Origin: Candidatus Planktophila sp.
GTDB lineage: Bacteria > Actinomycetota > Actinomycetes > Nanopelagicales > Nanopelagicaceae
Assembly (NCBI GenBank): GCA_009691135.1
Contig: SHVF01000001.1
Span: 33,649 to 97,648, forward strand
Direction of reading: 5' to 3'
DNA: 64,000 bases
Position numbers and translations under genes: made by a program. Below the pieces are notes generated by a model. The model searched no databases. It was given only the letters and a program-made list of their open reading frames with translations, and had not been told where the DNA came from. Positions 40,056 to 50,285 of this stretch are shown piece after piece. How positions within the stretch are numbered: position 1 is the stretch's first letter; each line of letters opens with the position of its first letter.

Positions 40056-40667
40056 ATGACATCTATTTACAACTTTCTCTCCGGAACTTTAGTATCCATT
40101 CTAGGTTACGATCTTTCATATCTAGAATTTATCGCACTGGTCGCTTCCTTTATTGGTGTGGCACTTGGCATAACTGGTAAGCGAATAACTTGGCCATGGT
40201 GGGCGCTGAGTTCAGTTCTATACGGAATACTTTTCATTCAATGGGAGCTCTACGCCAGCGCCGCCTTGCAAATAGTCTTTATCGTGGCCGCAATTTTGGG
40301 ATGGTTTGGTTGGGAGCCAACGGGTGCACGACCGGGAGCGCTTAAGAATAAGCATCGGATCTTTATATTTGCCGCAATCATCGTTGCAACTTTGGCGCTA
40401 GCACCTGTTTTAAAATCAATGGGCGCTGCATCCACTTACGCTGATGCTATTTTATTCTTTGGAAGTTTAAGTGCTCAGATTCTGATGGTCTATGAAAAGT
40501 ATGAAACTTGGGTGCTGTGGTTAATTGTCGATGCTGGTTATGTCGCACTCTACGCTTGGCAAGATCTGCCTTTCACATCTCTGCTCTATGCTGCATTTAC
40601 CGCTTTAGCAGCTATGGGATGGAGTAAATGGTATGCAGCTCATCGCAGCGCTCTTAGATCTCTGTAG
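40056..40667 (+). CDS. PnuC-family transporter, probably thiamine-specific (PnuT-like)
   Basis: PnuC-like 7-TM protein with WPWWALSSVLYGILFIQWELYA, ILGWFGW; ATG 40056 seven nt after the AAAGG SD in the TPP riboswitch. Confidence 0.88.
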   Translation: MTSIYNFLSGTLVSILGYDLSYLEFIALVASFIGVALGITGKRITWPWWALSSVLYGILFIQWELYASAALQIVFIVAAILGWFGWEPTGARPGALKNKHRIFIFAAIIVATLALAPVLKSMGAASTYADAILFFGSLSAQILMVYEKYETWVLWLIVDAGYVALYAWQDLPFTSLLYAAFTALAAMGWSKWYAAHRSALRSL

Positions 40668-41169
40668 CCAAAAAAACCATCCCGTCATAGCAATTGATGG
40701 TCCCGCTGGCGCGGGTAAGACAACGTTGGCTCATGAAATTTTCTTGGCTCTCTCACCGAAAATGTCGGTAAATGTCATTCACATGGATGACTTGTATGAC
40801 GGCTGGGAGAACGCCTTAACCGATGATTTGACTCAATTTTTGCATTATTTATCAGTCCAACATCAAAGCCAAGAGCCTGCAAAATTATCTCGTTACAACT
40901 GGGCCACATCTTCATTTGATCCACCTGAAGTAATTGCACCCGCAGATCTACTAATTCTGGAAGGTGTAGGAAGTGGCGATAAATCGTTGCAAGATCAATT
41001 TGCCGCTCTAATTTGGATAGATATTGACCCTGAAATCGGAGCGCAGCGGGTAATAGACCGAGATGGCCCAGGGGTGAGAATTCAAATCCAAAAATGGCTT
41101 GACACACAGCAACAATATTTCTCACAACACTCAACGCGCGAAAAGGCTGATTTCATTTTAACTACATAA
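40633..41169 (+). CDS. Uridine kinase-like P-loop kinase
   Basis: IAIDGPAGAGKTTLAHEIF Walker A; HMDDLYDGWE; overlaps the pnuC-like 3' end. Confidence 0.82.
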   Translation: MQLIAALLDLCSQKNHPVIAIDGPAGAGKTTLAHEIFLALSPKMSVNVIHMDDLYDGWENALTDDLTQFLHYLSVQHQSQEPAKLSRYNWATSSFDPPEVIAPADLLILEGVGSGDKSLQDQFAALIWIDIDPEIGAQRVIDRDGPGVRIQIQKWLDTQQQYFSQHSTREKADFILTT

Positions 41170-41179
41170 AATTACAGAT

Positions 41180-43114
41180 ATGTCTGACCTAACTGGCGAG
41201 CTAATTGATGGGCGATATCAGCTCATCCGCCACATGGCATCCGGCGGCATGGCCACAATTTACGAAGGCCTTGATACCCGCCTAGATCGAAAAGTTGCGG
41301 TAAAAATTATGCATCCGCACCTTGCGCAAGATGAACAATTCGTTGAAAGATTTATCCGAGAGGCAAAAGCGTCGGCTGCCCTTTCGCATCCAAATATTGT
41401 CTCAGTGCAAGATCAAGGTTGGAATCAAAACGGCACACCAGCAGTTTTTCTTGTAATGGAATTGGTGCAAGGTCATACTCTTCGCGAATATTTGAATGAA
41501 CAAGGGGCTTTATCCGTTGTAAGTGGAATTCAATTCTTGTTACCAGTTTTAAGTGCGTTATCTGCCGCTCACAAATTGGGAATTGTGCACCGCGATATCA
41601 AACCTGACAATATTTTGATTTCCAAAGAAGGGCGAATCAAAATTGCTGACTTTGGGTTAGCCAAAGGTCCTCTACTCGGAACAACAATGACGGCCGAATC
41701 CAGCATCGTATTGGGAAGCGTCTCATATCTATCCCCCGAACAAGTCCAACGTGGTATCGCTGATGCACGAAGTGATGTTTACTCTGCTGCAATTACCGCC
41801 TTTGAAATTTTTACGGGCGAAAAACCATATGCCGGCGAAGAGCCAATCCAGATCGCATACATGCACGTTAATGAGCGCGTTCCTCTGATGAGTACCAAGC
41901 GAGCGGGAATACCGCCAGAGCTTGATCAGTTAATTTACCGCGCTACAAATTCTGATCCAGATGCGCGCCCTCGTGATGCCAGTGAATTTCATCAATCACT
42001 TACTTTGATTGCCCAAGCGCTAGATCCCAATCAGAAACAGCTAAGCCTGGAACTAGATATACCAATTGCTCCGATGCGCCCTGCATCAAAGAAATCTAAC
42101 CGGCGCGAGAGAGCGCGAATTGAAAAGGAACAGACTGTGGCGATAAGTAAGCGCGAAAATACTAGAGAGAATTCCAAGGCAGAGGGTAAAGAGAGCACTG
42201 CGCAGATTCGCAAGCGCAAAAAGATAAGTAAGCGGGTTCGCCGCAATCGCTATATAGCCGCAGGTTTGGCGATCGCACTTGGCATCTTTGGTTGGTATGC
42301 ACTGGTTGGGCCAGGATCCAAAGTCGTTGTTCCATCAATTGTCGGTGCCACGCAAGAAGAAGCGTTAAGCGCCCTTTCGCCACTGGGATTAACGTTAGTA
42401 ATCTCCGAAAAACGTTTTGATGAAGAGATCTCAGATGGGCAGATTATTGAATCTGATCCAGCAGGTGGCGGCAAAGTCGATGCTGGAGGACAAGTCAAAG
42501 CGGTCATCTCTAAGGGCGCTGAACGTTATTTGATCCCAGCACTTGTTGGACTAACGCCAGAGGCAGCAGTTAATTTGCTGGCAAAATCACCAATCAAAGT
42601 TGGAGATTTAACTGAAGTATTTAACGATCAAACCCCTAAGGGATTTGTTATTTCATCATCCCCTGCTGCGGGTAAAAAAGTCAAACGTGACGCTGTGGTT
42701 AATTTATTAATTAGCAAAGGCATCGAAACAATTGATGTGACGTCATACGTTGGAGAATCTGCAGACCAAGCGCTAAATGAACTTACCGAAGGTGGATTTG
42801 ATGTAGAGACGGTTGATCAATTTAGTGAGAGCGTTTTGGCTGGTGCGGTAATTTCACAAGTCCCATCTGGCGGTGCACCACTTGCTAAGGGCGCCAAGAT
42901 TACTTTGACCGTTTCTAAGGGATCACAGTATGTATTTATTCCAAATGTCTTCTCGCTAACCGAAGCCAAGGCTCGTGCGGCGCTGACTGATCTAGAGCTA
43001 AAAATTGTAGTGAAGAAAATTGGCGTTAAGAAGGTCAAGGCGGTAACAAATATCTCGCCCAAGGTCGGCACAAAGGTTAAACGTGGCAGCACGGTGACGA
43101 TCACAGTAGGGTAA
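41180..43114 (+). CDS. Ser/Thr protein kinase with TM segment and four PASTA-like repeats (PknB/StkP type)
   Basis: GGMATIYEGLDTRLDRKVAVKIM, HRDIKPDNILI, DFGLAKG; extracellular PASTA repeats after WYALVGPG. Confidence 0.93.
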   Translation: MSDLTGELIDGRYQLIRHMASGGMATIYEGLDTRLDRKVAVKIMHPHLAQDEQFVERFIREAKASAALSHPNIVSVQDQGWNQNGTPAVFLVMELVQGHTLREYLNEQGALSVVSGIQFLLPVLSALSAAHKLGIVHRDIKPDNILISKEGRIKIADFGLAKGPLLGTTMTAESSIVLGSVSYLSPEQVQRGIADARSDVYSAAITAFEIFTGEKPYAGEEPIQIAYMHVNERVPLMSTKRAGIPPELDQLIYRATNSDPDARPRDASEFHQSLTLIAQALDPNQKQLSLELDIPIAPMRPASKKSNRRERARIEKEQTVAISKRENTRENSKAEGKESTAQIRKRKKISKRVRRNRYIAAGLAIALGIFGWYALVGPGSKVVVPSIVGATQEEALSALSPLGLTLVISEKRFDEEISDGQIIESDPAGGGKVDAGGQVKAVISKGAERYLIPALVGLTPEAAVNLLAKSPIKVGDLTEVFNDQTPKGFVISSSPAAGKKVKRDAVVNLLISKGIETIDVTSYVGESADQALNELTEGGFDVETVDQFSESVLAGAVISQVPSGGAPLAKGAKITLTVSKGSQYVFIPNVFSLTEAKARAALTDLELKIVVKKIGVKKVKAVTNISPKVGTKVKRGSTVTITVG

Positions 43115-43118
43115 GCAA

Positions 43119-43976
43119 ATGCCAAAAACGTCACCGCGCATCGGCGCACATACGCCGACAAGCGGCGGTATGGCAAAACGTTCTATCGCCTACGCCGAGA
43201 CTATTTGCGCTGAAGCGATTCAAGTATTCACATCTAATCCACGCGGTTGGGCGATGCCTGAGACCAACCACGATGCCGATGCCATTTTTCGCGAGAAAGC
43301 AACAGGGCTAGATATAGAAGTTTATGTGCATGCACCTTTTCTAATTAACTTAGGCTCACCAACCGAAGCAACTTATCTAAATTCGTTGGCATCGACTCAA
43401 TATTCGCTAAAGCGCGGCAAGGAAATTGGAGCACTCGGCGTTGTCGTGCATACCGGTTCTGCCGTTAATGAAGACTTTATAGAAAAAGCTTGGAAGCAGA
43501 TCCACAAAGGGATGATGCCGATTCTTAACGCTCTGCCTGATGATGCGCCTATGTTGTTGCTTGAACCAACTGCTGGCCAAGGTCAATCACTGGTTAAGCG
43601 CTTAGAAGATTTGGAATATTACCTAAAGGCTCTCGAATATCACCCCAAAGTTGGCATCTGCCTTGATACCTGCCACGTATTTGCTGCAGGTCATGACATC
43701 GCTAAAAAAGGCGGGATGAAGGAAACTCTTGACCTACTTGTTGAAGTCGCTGGCGCAGAACGTATCCAATTAATTCATGCCAATGATTCAATGGATGTAT
43801 GTGGCGCACTAAAGGATCGTCATCAAAATATCGGCGATGGTTTTATCGGAGTTGATCCATTTAAGGAACTTCTTAAGCATCCAGCTGTTGCCAACGCACC
43901 GTTGATTTTGGAAACACCGGGAATGGAGCCAGAACATGGCAAAGAAGTTGAGTTATTAAAGAAGTTGCGCGGATGA
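43119..43976 (+). CDS. nfo: Deoxyribonuclease IV (AP endonuclease family 2)
   Basis: IGAHTPTSGGMAKRSIAYAE, VHTGSA, GICLDTCHVFAAGHD, IHANDSMDVCGALKDRHQNIGDGFIG. Confidence 0.9.
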   Translation: MPKTSPRIGAHTPTSGGMAKRSIAYAETICAEAIQVFTSNPRGWAMPETNHDADAIFREKATGLDIEVYVHAPFLINLGSPTEATYLNSLASTQYSLKRGKEIGALGVVVHTGSAVNEDFIEKAWKQIHKGMMPILNALPDDAPMLLLEPTAGQGQSLVKRLEDLEYYLKALEYHPKVGICLDTCHVFAAGHDIAKKGGMKETLDLLVEVAGAERIQLIHANDSMDVCGALKDRHQNIGDGFIGVDPFKELLKHPAVANAPLILETPGMEPEHGKEVELLKKLRG

Positions 43977-44833
43977 ATGCACGTCACCAGATGCAGTTGC
44001 GCCTGGCGCCATGGGCGCTATTGGCGGTCTCTGCGGCTTGGGGCGCATCTTTCGTTTTGATGAAACCGGCCATCGAACGACAATCAGTAAATAGTTTTCT
44101 CGCAACTCGTTTTTTTATCGCAGTGATTGCCATGGTGGCACTTCGACCTAGCGTTCTTAAGAAACTAAATCGCGATCTAGTCTTAAAGGGAGCGCTGGCC
44201 GGACTCTTCTTAGGTTCTGGTTATATCTTCCAGACCTTAGGGCTGGCACGGACTGGCGCCGCAGTCACCGGATTTGTAACTGGACTTTACGTTGTCTTAA
44301 CACCGTTAATCGCAGCACTCTTCTTGAAAGAGAGAATCACCAAATTTACCTGGAGTTGCGTTGCACTTGGCACTGTTGGCTTAGCCTTGCTTTCTTTGCG
44401 CGGTTGGTCATTTGGAATTGGTGAAGCGCTAGTGTTCTTCTGCGCAATTGCTTTTGCCGCTCACATTATTGCGTTGAGTAAGTGGAGTTTTGGGTTAGAT
44501 ACCTACGCTCTAACCATTGTTCAATTGGCAATCTGTGGACTTCTCACAGGTGTAATCGCACTTGGCCAAGGTTATGAAACACCGCCTGATGCCGGAGTTT
44601 GGGGCGTTGTTATATTTACAGCAATCATCTGCACCGCCGTCGCATTTATCGTGCAAACCTGGTCGCAGGCTCATATGACCTCAACTAAAGTGGCAGTTAT
44701 TTTGACTATGGAAGTTGTTTTTGCCGCACTCTTTGCAGTTCTCTTCGGTGGAGAGTCACTTACTCTGCAAGTATTAATCGGTGGCGCCATGGTGGTTCTA
44801 GCGATGTATTTGATAGTAATGAAAGAAGCATGA
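43973..44833 (+). CDS. EamA/DMT family transporter
   Basis: SAAWGASFVLMKPAIER; ten hydrophobic segments; 4-bp overlap with nfo. Confidence 0.88.
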   Translation: MNARHQMQLRLAPWALLAVSAAWGASFVLMKPAIERQSVNSFLATRFFIAVIAMVALRPSVLKKLNRDLVLKGALAGLFLGSGYIFQTLGLARTGAAVTGFVTGLYVVLTPLIAALFLKERITKFTWSCVALGTVGLALLSLRGWSFGIGEALVFFCAIAFAAHIIALSKWSFGLDTYALTIVQLAICGLLTGVIALGQGYETPPDAGVWGVVIFTAIICTAVAFIVQTWSQAHMTSTKVAVILTMEVVFAALFAVLFGGESLTLQVLIGGAMVVLAMYLIVMKEA

Positions 44834-44845
44834 GAGGCTTGCGCA

Positions 44846-45889
44846 ATGACTTCTCCGATTGATTTACGTTCGGACACCGTAACTCGTCCATCTCAAGCGA
44901 TGCGTGAGGCGATGGCATCTGCTCCAGTAGGCGATGACGTATACGGTGATGACCCAACAGTTAATTCACTTGAAGAACGTGTCGCGGAAATGTTTGGTAA
45001 AGAAGCAGGCGTATTTACACCTACTGGATCACTAGCAAATCAATTGGCAATTCGTATGTTGGTTGCTCCTGGAGAAGAATTGATAGCTGAAACTAATTCA
45101 CATATCGTCCGCGCCGAATTGGGCGCCGCTGCAGTATTTAGTGGAATCACAACCCGCACTTGGCCAGCTAAGAACGGTCTGCTCATTGCATCCGATGCGC
45201 TAGATATCGCTCGTCCCAACTCAGGGCCATATTTAGTCTCAACTACTGCTATCGCAGTTGAAAATACCCATAACTTTGGTGGCGGAACCGTCCAACCACT
45301 TGATGAAATTAAAGCTCTTCGTAAAGGCGCTGATGAATTAGGCCTTGCGCTGCATTTAGATGGCGCTCGAATCTGGAATGCCCACGTTGCAAGTGGTGTT
45401 GCCTTAAATGAGTACGGAAAATACTTTGAGACCATCAGCGTTTGTTTATCAAAGGGCTTAGGCGCTCCAATTGGCTCGGTCATGCTCAGCACAAAAGATC
45501 GAGTATCAAAAGCGCGAATTTGGCGTAAACGTTATGGCGCCGGAATGCGCCAAGTTGGTTTGCTCGCGGGCGCCGCGCATTACGCCCTAGATAACAATAT
45601 TTTGCGACTAACAGAGGACCACCGCCGCGCTAAAGAGATCGCTATCGCTATTGCATCAGTTGATGCTTCACTTATCGATCCAAATACCGTTGAAACAAAT
45701 ATTGTCGGGCTTGATTTAAGCGCTTTGCCCATGACGGCTGCCGAACTAGCCGCTCGCACAAAAGATGCGGGACTTTGGATTAGCGCACTCGGTCCTAAAT
45801 ATGCGCGTCTGGTAACTCATTTGGACTTTGATGACGCGCAATGCGCACAAGCTATTGAAATATTAAAGCGCGCCCTCGTGGCGCAATAG
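44846..45889 (+). CDS. Low-specificity threonine aldolase (beta-eliminating lyase)
   Basis: [65 protein letters not shown]. Confidence 0.93.
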   Translation: MTSPIDLRSDTVTRPSQAMREAMASAPVGDDVYGDDPTVNSLEERVAEMFGKEAGVFTPTGSLANQLAIRMLVAPGEELIAETNSHIVRAELGAAAVFSGITTRTWPAKNGLLIASDALDIARPNSGPYLVSTTAIAVENTHNFGGGTVQPLDEIKALRKGADELGLALHLDGARIWNAHVASGVALNEYGKYFETISVCLSKGLGAPIGSVMLSTKDRVSKARIWRKRYGAGMRQVGLLAGAAHYALDNNILRLTEDHRRAKEIAIAIASVDASLIDPNTVETNIVGLDLSALPMTAAELAARTKDAGLWISALGPKYARLVTHLDFDDAQCAQAIEILKRALVAQ

Positions 45890-46336
45890 CCACTCTTTCT
45901 TATTTAAACCATAGGCATAGTTGCCGAGCGCTCCCCCAGTTTTAACGATGCGGTGGCACGGTATGACTAGAACAATTGCGTTCTTTGCACACGCACTTCC
46001 TGCTGCACGCACTGCTGCAGGTGAACCTGCGCGATCTGCTAAATCGGCGTAAGAAAGAGTTTTGCCTGCCCTTACTTTGCGCATCGCCTTCCATGCTGAC
46101 TGTGAAAAAACCGCACCGTCTTGACGGACTTGAATACCATTTAGCGCCTCCAAATCACCATCAAAGTAATCAGAAATTAAATCTGTAATTATTGGAATCC
46201 TCTTAACGGCCTTGGCATCTCGTGTTGTGCCTAATTCCGACAAAGTGGAGAAATTTGCGCCAATTAGTATTTGCTCATCAGCCAAAAGATTTAGCGTGCC
46301 GACCGGAGTCTTTAGGGAAGATAGAAGCAGTGGCAC
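45863..46336 (-). CDS. ogt: Methylated-DNA--protein-cysteine methyltransferase
   Basis: [33 protein letters not shown]. Confidence 0.93.
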   Translation of the reverse strand: MPLLLSSLKTPVGTLNLLADEQILIGANFSTLSELGTTRDAKAVKRIPIITDLISDYFDGDLEALNGIQVRQDGAVFSQSAWKAMRKVRAGKTLSYADLADRAGSPAAVRAAGSACAKNAIVLVIPCHRIVKTGGALGNYAYGLNKKEWLLRHEGAL

Positions 46337-46345
46337 GATACTAAA

Positions 46346-47692
46346 TTAGCGATCGCGCAACATTTCGGCAACTAAAAAGGCGAGTTCTAGCGATTGCGAA
46401 TGATTTAGACGCGGATCGCAGGCGCTCTCATAGCGAGTTGCTAGGTCAGCTTCAGAGATCTGTTCGCCACCACCAAGGCACTCAGTAACATCATCACCAG
46501 TTAGCTCGATATGGATTCCACCAGGATGAGTACCAAGGCCTTTATGAACTTCAAAGAAACCTTTAACTTCATCCATGACATCATCAAAGCGCCGAGTCTT
46601 ATAGCCAGTTGCCGTCTCAAAAGTATTTCCATGCATTGGGTCGCAGACCCAAAGTACTTGCGCACCTGATTTGGTTACGCCATCAACTAGTGCTGGCAGG
46701 GCTTCGCGAATCTTGCCAGCACCCATACGAGTGATAAAAGTTAAGCGACCTGGTTCGCGATCAGGATCGAGACGATCAATTAAAGCGAGTGCATCATCAA
46801 CAGTTGACTTTGGTCCTAGCTTTACGCCAATTGGATTGCGAACCTTAGAAGCGAAATCAACATGAGCACCATCTAATTGACGAGTACGTTCACCTATCCA
46901 TAGGAAGTGTGCAGAAACATCGTAAGGCAATTGTGTACGTGAATCGATACGTGTAAGTGCTTTTTCGTATTCCATAATTAGAGCTTCGTGGCTGGAATAG
47001 AAATCAACTGACTTAAATGAATCAGGATTTACCCCTGCTGACTTCATAAAATCTAGCGCACGTCCAATTTCGCGTGCCATTTGTTCGTAGCGATCGCCAA
47101 CAGATGAATCGCGAATAAAGCCTTTGTTCCACTCGTGGACTTGGCGAAGATCTGCAAAGCCACCTTGAGTGAATGCGCGTACCAAGTTAAGGGTTGCCGC
47201 TGATGTGTTGTAGACGCGCACCATTCTTTGTGGGTCTGGTGTGCGAGAGGATTCAGTAAATTCCAGATCATTAACTGCATCCCCGCGGTAAGCCGGAAGT
47301 GTGACAGCTCCGCGAGTTTCAAAATCATTTGAGCGTGGCTTAGCAAATTGCCCTGCCATGCGCCCAACTTTTACAACCGGCAAGCTTGAGTGGTACTGCA
47401 GAACCGCTGCCATCTGCAAAATTGTCTTAATACGATTGCGAATTGAATCAGCAGTAGCGGCTGCAAATGTTTCGGCGCAATCTCCACCTTGTAACCAAAA
47501 TGCTCGACCCGCTGCCGCTTCGGCAACTTTTGCTTTTAGAACATCACATTCACCAGCAAAGACAAGTGGTGGAAAAGATTTTAGATCTGCGACTGCTTTC
47601 TTTACACTTTCGCCATCAACGCCTCCCGGCCATTGCGGTTGTTGCGCCGCAACTAGCCCAGGGGTAAAGAGGTTCTCTAGTGAAGTAGTCAT
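46346..47692 (-). CDS. Class II 3-deoxy-7-phosphoheptulonate (DAHP) synthase
   Basis: PPLVFAGECDVLKAKVAEAAAGRAFWLQGGDCAETFA; VCDPMHGNTFET. Confidence 0.95.
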   Translation of the reverse strand: MTTSLENLFTPGLVAAQQPQWPGGVDGESVKKAVADLKSFPPLVFAGECDVLKAKVAEAAAGRAFWLQGGDCAETFAAATADSIRNRIKTILQMAAVLQYHSSLPVVKVGRMAGQFAKPRSNDFETRGAVTLPAYRGDAVNDLEFTESSRTPDPQRMVRVYNTSAATLNLVRAFTQGGFADLRQVHEWNKGFIRDSSVGDRYEQMAREIGRALDFMKSAGVNPDSFKSVDFYSSHEALIMEYEKALTRIDSRTQLPYDVSAHFLWIGERTRQLDGAHVDFASKVRNPIGVKLGPKSTVDDALALIDRLDPDREPGRLTFITRMGAGKIREALPALVDGVTKSGAQVLWVCDPMHGNTFETATGYKTRRFDDVMDEVKGFFEVHKGLGTHPGGIHIELTGDDVTECLGGGEQISEADLATRYESACDPRLNHSQSLELAFLVAEMLRDR

Positions 47693-47734
47693 GAGGGTAA
47701 GGGTAGTTTGCTCAGATAGATTCTCGGGTGAGAA

Positions 47735-48760
47735 TTATCCGAAGAAGATCTCCGACTCCTTGTAACGCTCGATCGGGACAGTCTTTAACTTCTCGGTGGC
47801 GCTAGCCAATGGAACGCGAACAATATCTGTACCGTGAAGTGCAACCATCTTGCCCCAGTCTCCTTCAGACGCTGCAGTAATTGCCTGCAAGCCAAAGCGA
47901 GTAGCAAGTACGCGGTCGAAGGCACTTGGCGTTCCGCCGCGTTGAATGTGACCGAGTACTGATGTGCGAGCTTCTTTGCCGGTCTTCTCTTCGATCTGCT
48001 TGGCAAGCCATTCGCCGATTCCGGAAAGTTTTACGTGACCGAATGCATCGAGTTCTGAATCCTTAGTGATCATGTCGCCATCTTGAGGAATCGCACCTTC
48101 TGCAATAACGATGATCGGTGCGTAACCGCTCTTAAAGCGTGATTCAACCCATTCGCAGACTTTGTCCACGGAGAATTTAACTTCTGGAATCAAAATACAT
48201 GCTGCCCCACCTGCGATACCTGAGTGAAGTGCGATCCAACCAGCATGGCGGCCCATTACTTCAACGATAAGTGCACGGTGATGTGATTCGGCCGTTGTAT
48301 GCAAGCGATCAATCGCTTCGACCGCAATGTTTACTGAAGTATCAAAACCGAATGTGTAATCGGTGTTGTTGAGATCGTTATCGATTGTCTTTGGAACACC
48401 AATAACTTTTACGCCAAGAGCATCAAGTTTGGTAGCAACGCCAAGTGTGTCTTCGCCACCAATTGCAATCAGTGCATCGATGCCTTGATCAGTCAAGTTC
48501 TGCTTTATACGTTCTACGCCATTTTCGATCTTAAAAGGATTGGTACGAGATGAACCAAGGATGGTTCCACCACGAGGCAAGATACCGCGAGTTGTCTCGA
48601 GGTTGAGCTCCATTGTGTAATTCTCTAGCGGGCCTTTCCAGCCATCGCGGAAGCCAACAAATTCGTGACCATATTCCTTTACACCTTTACGAACAACTGC
48701 GCGGATAACCGCGTTAAGACCAGGGCAATCTCCGCCACCTGTAAGGACGCCAATACGCAT
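47735..48760 (-). CDS. 6-phosphofructokinase (group III; active-site residues of PPi-dependent type)
   Basis: MRIGVLTGGGDCPGLNAVIR; IGGEDTLGVA; GVPKTIDNDL; VEVMGRHAGWIAL. Confidence 0.93.
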   Translation of the reverse strand: MRIGVLTGGGDCPGLNAVIRAVVRKGVKEYGHEFVGFRDGWKGPLENYTMELNLETTRGILPRGGTILGSSRTNPFKIENGVERIKQNLTDQGIDALIAIGGEDTLGVATKLDALGVKVIGVPKTIDNDLNNTDYTFGFDTSVNIAVEAIDRLHTTAESHHRALIVEVMGRHAGWIALHSGIAGGAACILIPEVKFSVDKVCEWVESRFKSGYAPIIVIAEGAIPQDGDMITKDSELDAFGHVKLSGIGEWLAKQIEEKTGKEARTSVLGHIQRGGTPSAFDRVLATRFGLQAITAASEGDWGKMVALHGTDIVRVPLASATEKLKTVPIERYKESEIFFG

Positions 48761-48826
48761 GAAAACTCCAGTTCAAAAGTTATGAAATCTAAGATCTTGG
48801 ATGGAACTAAAAGATCATAAAAAGTG

Positions 48827-48838
48827 GTCAACGTTGAC
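48827..48838. promoter_or_regulatory. 12-bp perfect palindrome upstream of xylulokinase (operator candidate)
   Basis: GTCAACGTTGAC, 22 bp before the xylB start. Confidence 0.45.
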
Positions 48839-48860
48839 AGACACAGTCTAGCCTTGCCCC

Positions 48861-50285
48861 ATGGATAATTTAAAACTCGTCGCGGGTGTGGATTCATCAA
48901 CTCAATCTTGCAAGGTCGTAATTCGAGACGCCGCTACTGGCCAGTTAGTACGTGAAGGTCGTGCCATCCACCCCGATGGCACAGAAGTTGCGCCCGCGCA
49001 TTGGATTAGCGCTTTAGATACCGCAATTGCTGCCGCTGGTGGATTAGATGACGTTGCCGCAATCTCAATTGGCGGACAGCAGCATGGGATGGTGGCACTC
49101 GATTCTCAAGGTGCAGTAATCCGTGATGCGTTGCTTTGGAATGACACTCGTTCGGCCGATGCTGCAACTGCATTAAATAAAGAACTAGGTGGTGCTGCCG
49201 AAATTGCTAAACAAGTTGGTTCAGTATTGGTTGCATCATTTACTGCAACAAAATTGCGTTGGTTGGCCGATAGCGAGAAAGCGAACGCTGACAAAGTTGC
49301 AGCAGTTGCCCTGCCTCATGATTGGCTATCTTGGCAGTTACAACATAATCAAGCTCAGGCGCTAGATTTTGAAAAGTTATTTTCCGATCGCAGTGAGGCT
49401 TCAGGCACCGGTTACTTTGATCCAACTTCATCGCAATACCGACGCGATATTTTGGCGCGTGCACTTCGAACAGATCGCGAAATTATTCTGCCCAAAATAA
49501 TCAGCCCAGCAGAATTTGGTGGGACAACTCAAAGTGGAGTACCTATTGCACCGGGTGCTGGAGATAATGCCGCAGCCGCACTTGGTATCCAAGCCCAACC
49601 GGGCGATGTTGTTGTTTCACTCGGCACCAGCGGAACGGCATTTGCAGTCTCTGACATACCAACTCATGATGCATCTGGCCAAGTTGCAGGTTTTGCAGAT
49701 GCAACTGGACGCTACTTGCCGCTGGTCTGCACGCTCAACGCTGCGCGAATACTTGATGCGGCAACTCGCATCCTTGGAAAAACACATGATGAAGTTGGAT
49801 CGCTCGCACTTACTGCCAAAGCTGGCGCAAATGGTTTATCGCTTCTGCCTTACTTTGAGGGAGAGCGCACACCTAATCGTCCAACTGCAACCGGTGTATT
49901 TAGCGGGATGAATCTAAATAACTCTAATCCTGCAGATATCGCACGCGCCATGGTCGAAGGAATGCTCTGCGGTTTAGTGGACGCGGTGGATGCACTTGAA
50001 AAATTGGGGGTTAATGTAAAGCGCATTATTTTAATTGGCGGGGCTGCTAAGAATCCAGCTGTCTCAAAGATTGCTGCCGCACTTTTCGGTCGCGAAGTAT
50101 TAGTGCCGCCTGCCGGTGAATACGTTGCAAATGGCGCGGCTCGACAAGCGGCATGGGCACTATTGGGAGGAGATGCAGCTCCAATTTGGGATTTAGGAAA
50201 GATTGAAAAAGTAAGCACCGCTGCAACGCCAGATGTGATTGCTCGTTATCGCACCTTGCGCGATCAAACTCAGACTTGGAAATAA
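48861..50285 (+). CDS. xylB: Xylulokinase (FGGY family)
   Basis: [42 protein letters not shown]. Confidence 0.93.
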   Translation: MDNLKLVAGVDSSTQSCKVVIRDAATGQLVREGRAIHPDGTEVAPAHWISALDTAIAAAGGLDDVAAISIGGQQHGMVALDSQGAVIRDALLWNDTRSADAATALNKELGGAAEIAKQVGSVLVASFTATKLRWLADSEKANADKVAAVALPHDWLSWQLQHNQAQALDFEKLFSDRSEASGTGYFDPTSSQYRRDILARALRTDREIILPKIISPAEFGGTTQSGVPIAPGAGDNAAAALGIQAQPGDVVVSLGTSGTAFAVSDIPTHDASGQVAGFADATGRYLPLVCTLNAARILDAATRILGKTHDEVGSLALTAKAGANGLSLLPYFEGERTPNRPTATGVFSGMNLNNSNPADIARAMVEGMLCGLVDAVDALEKLGVNVKRIILIGGAAKNPAVSKIAAALFGREVLVPPAGEYVANGAARQAAWALLGGDAAPIWDLGKIEKVSTAATPDVIARYRTLRDQTQTWK

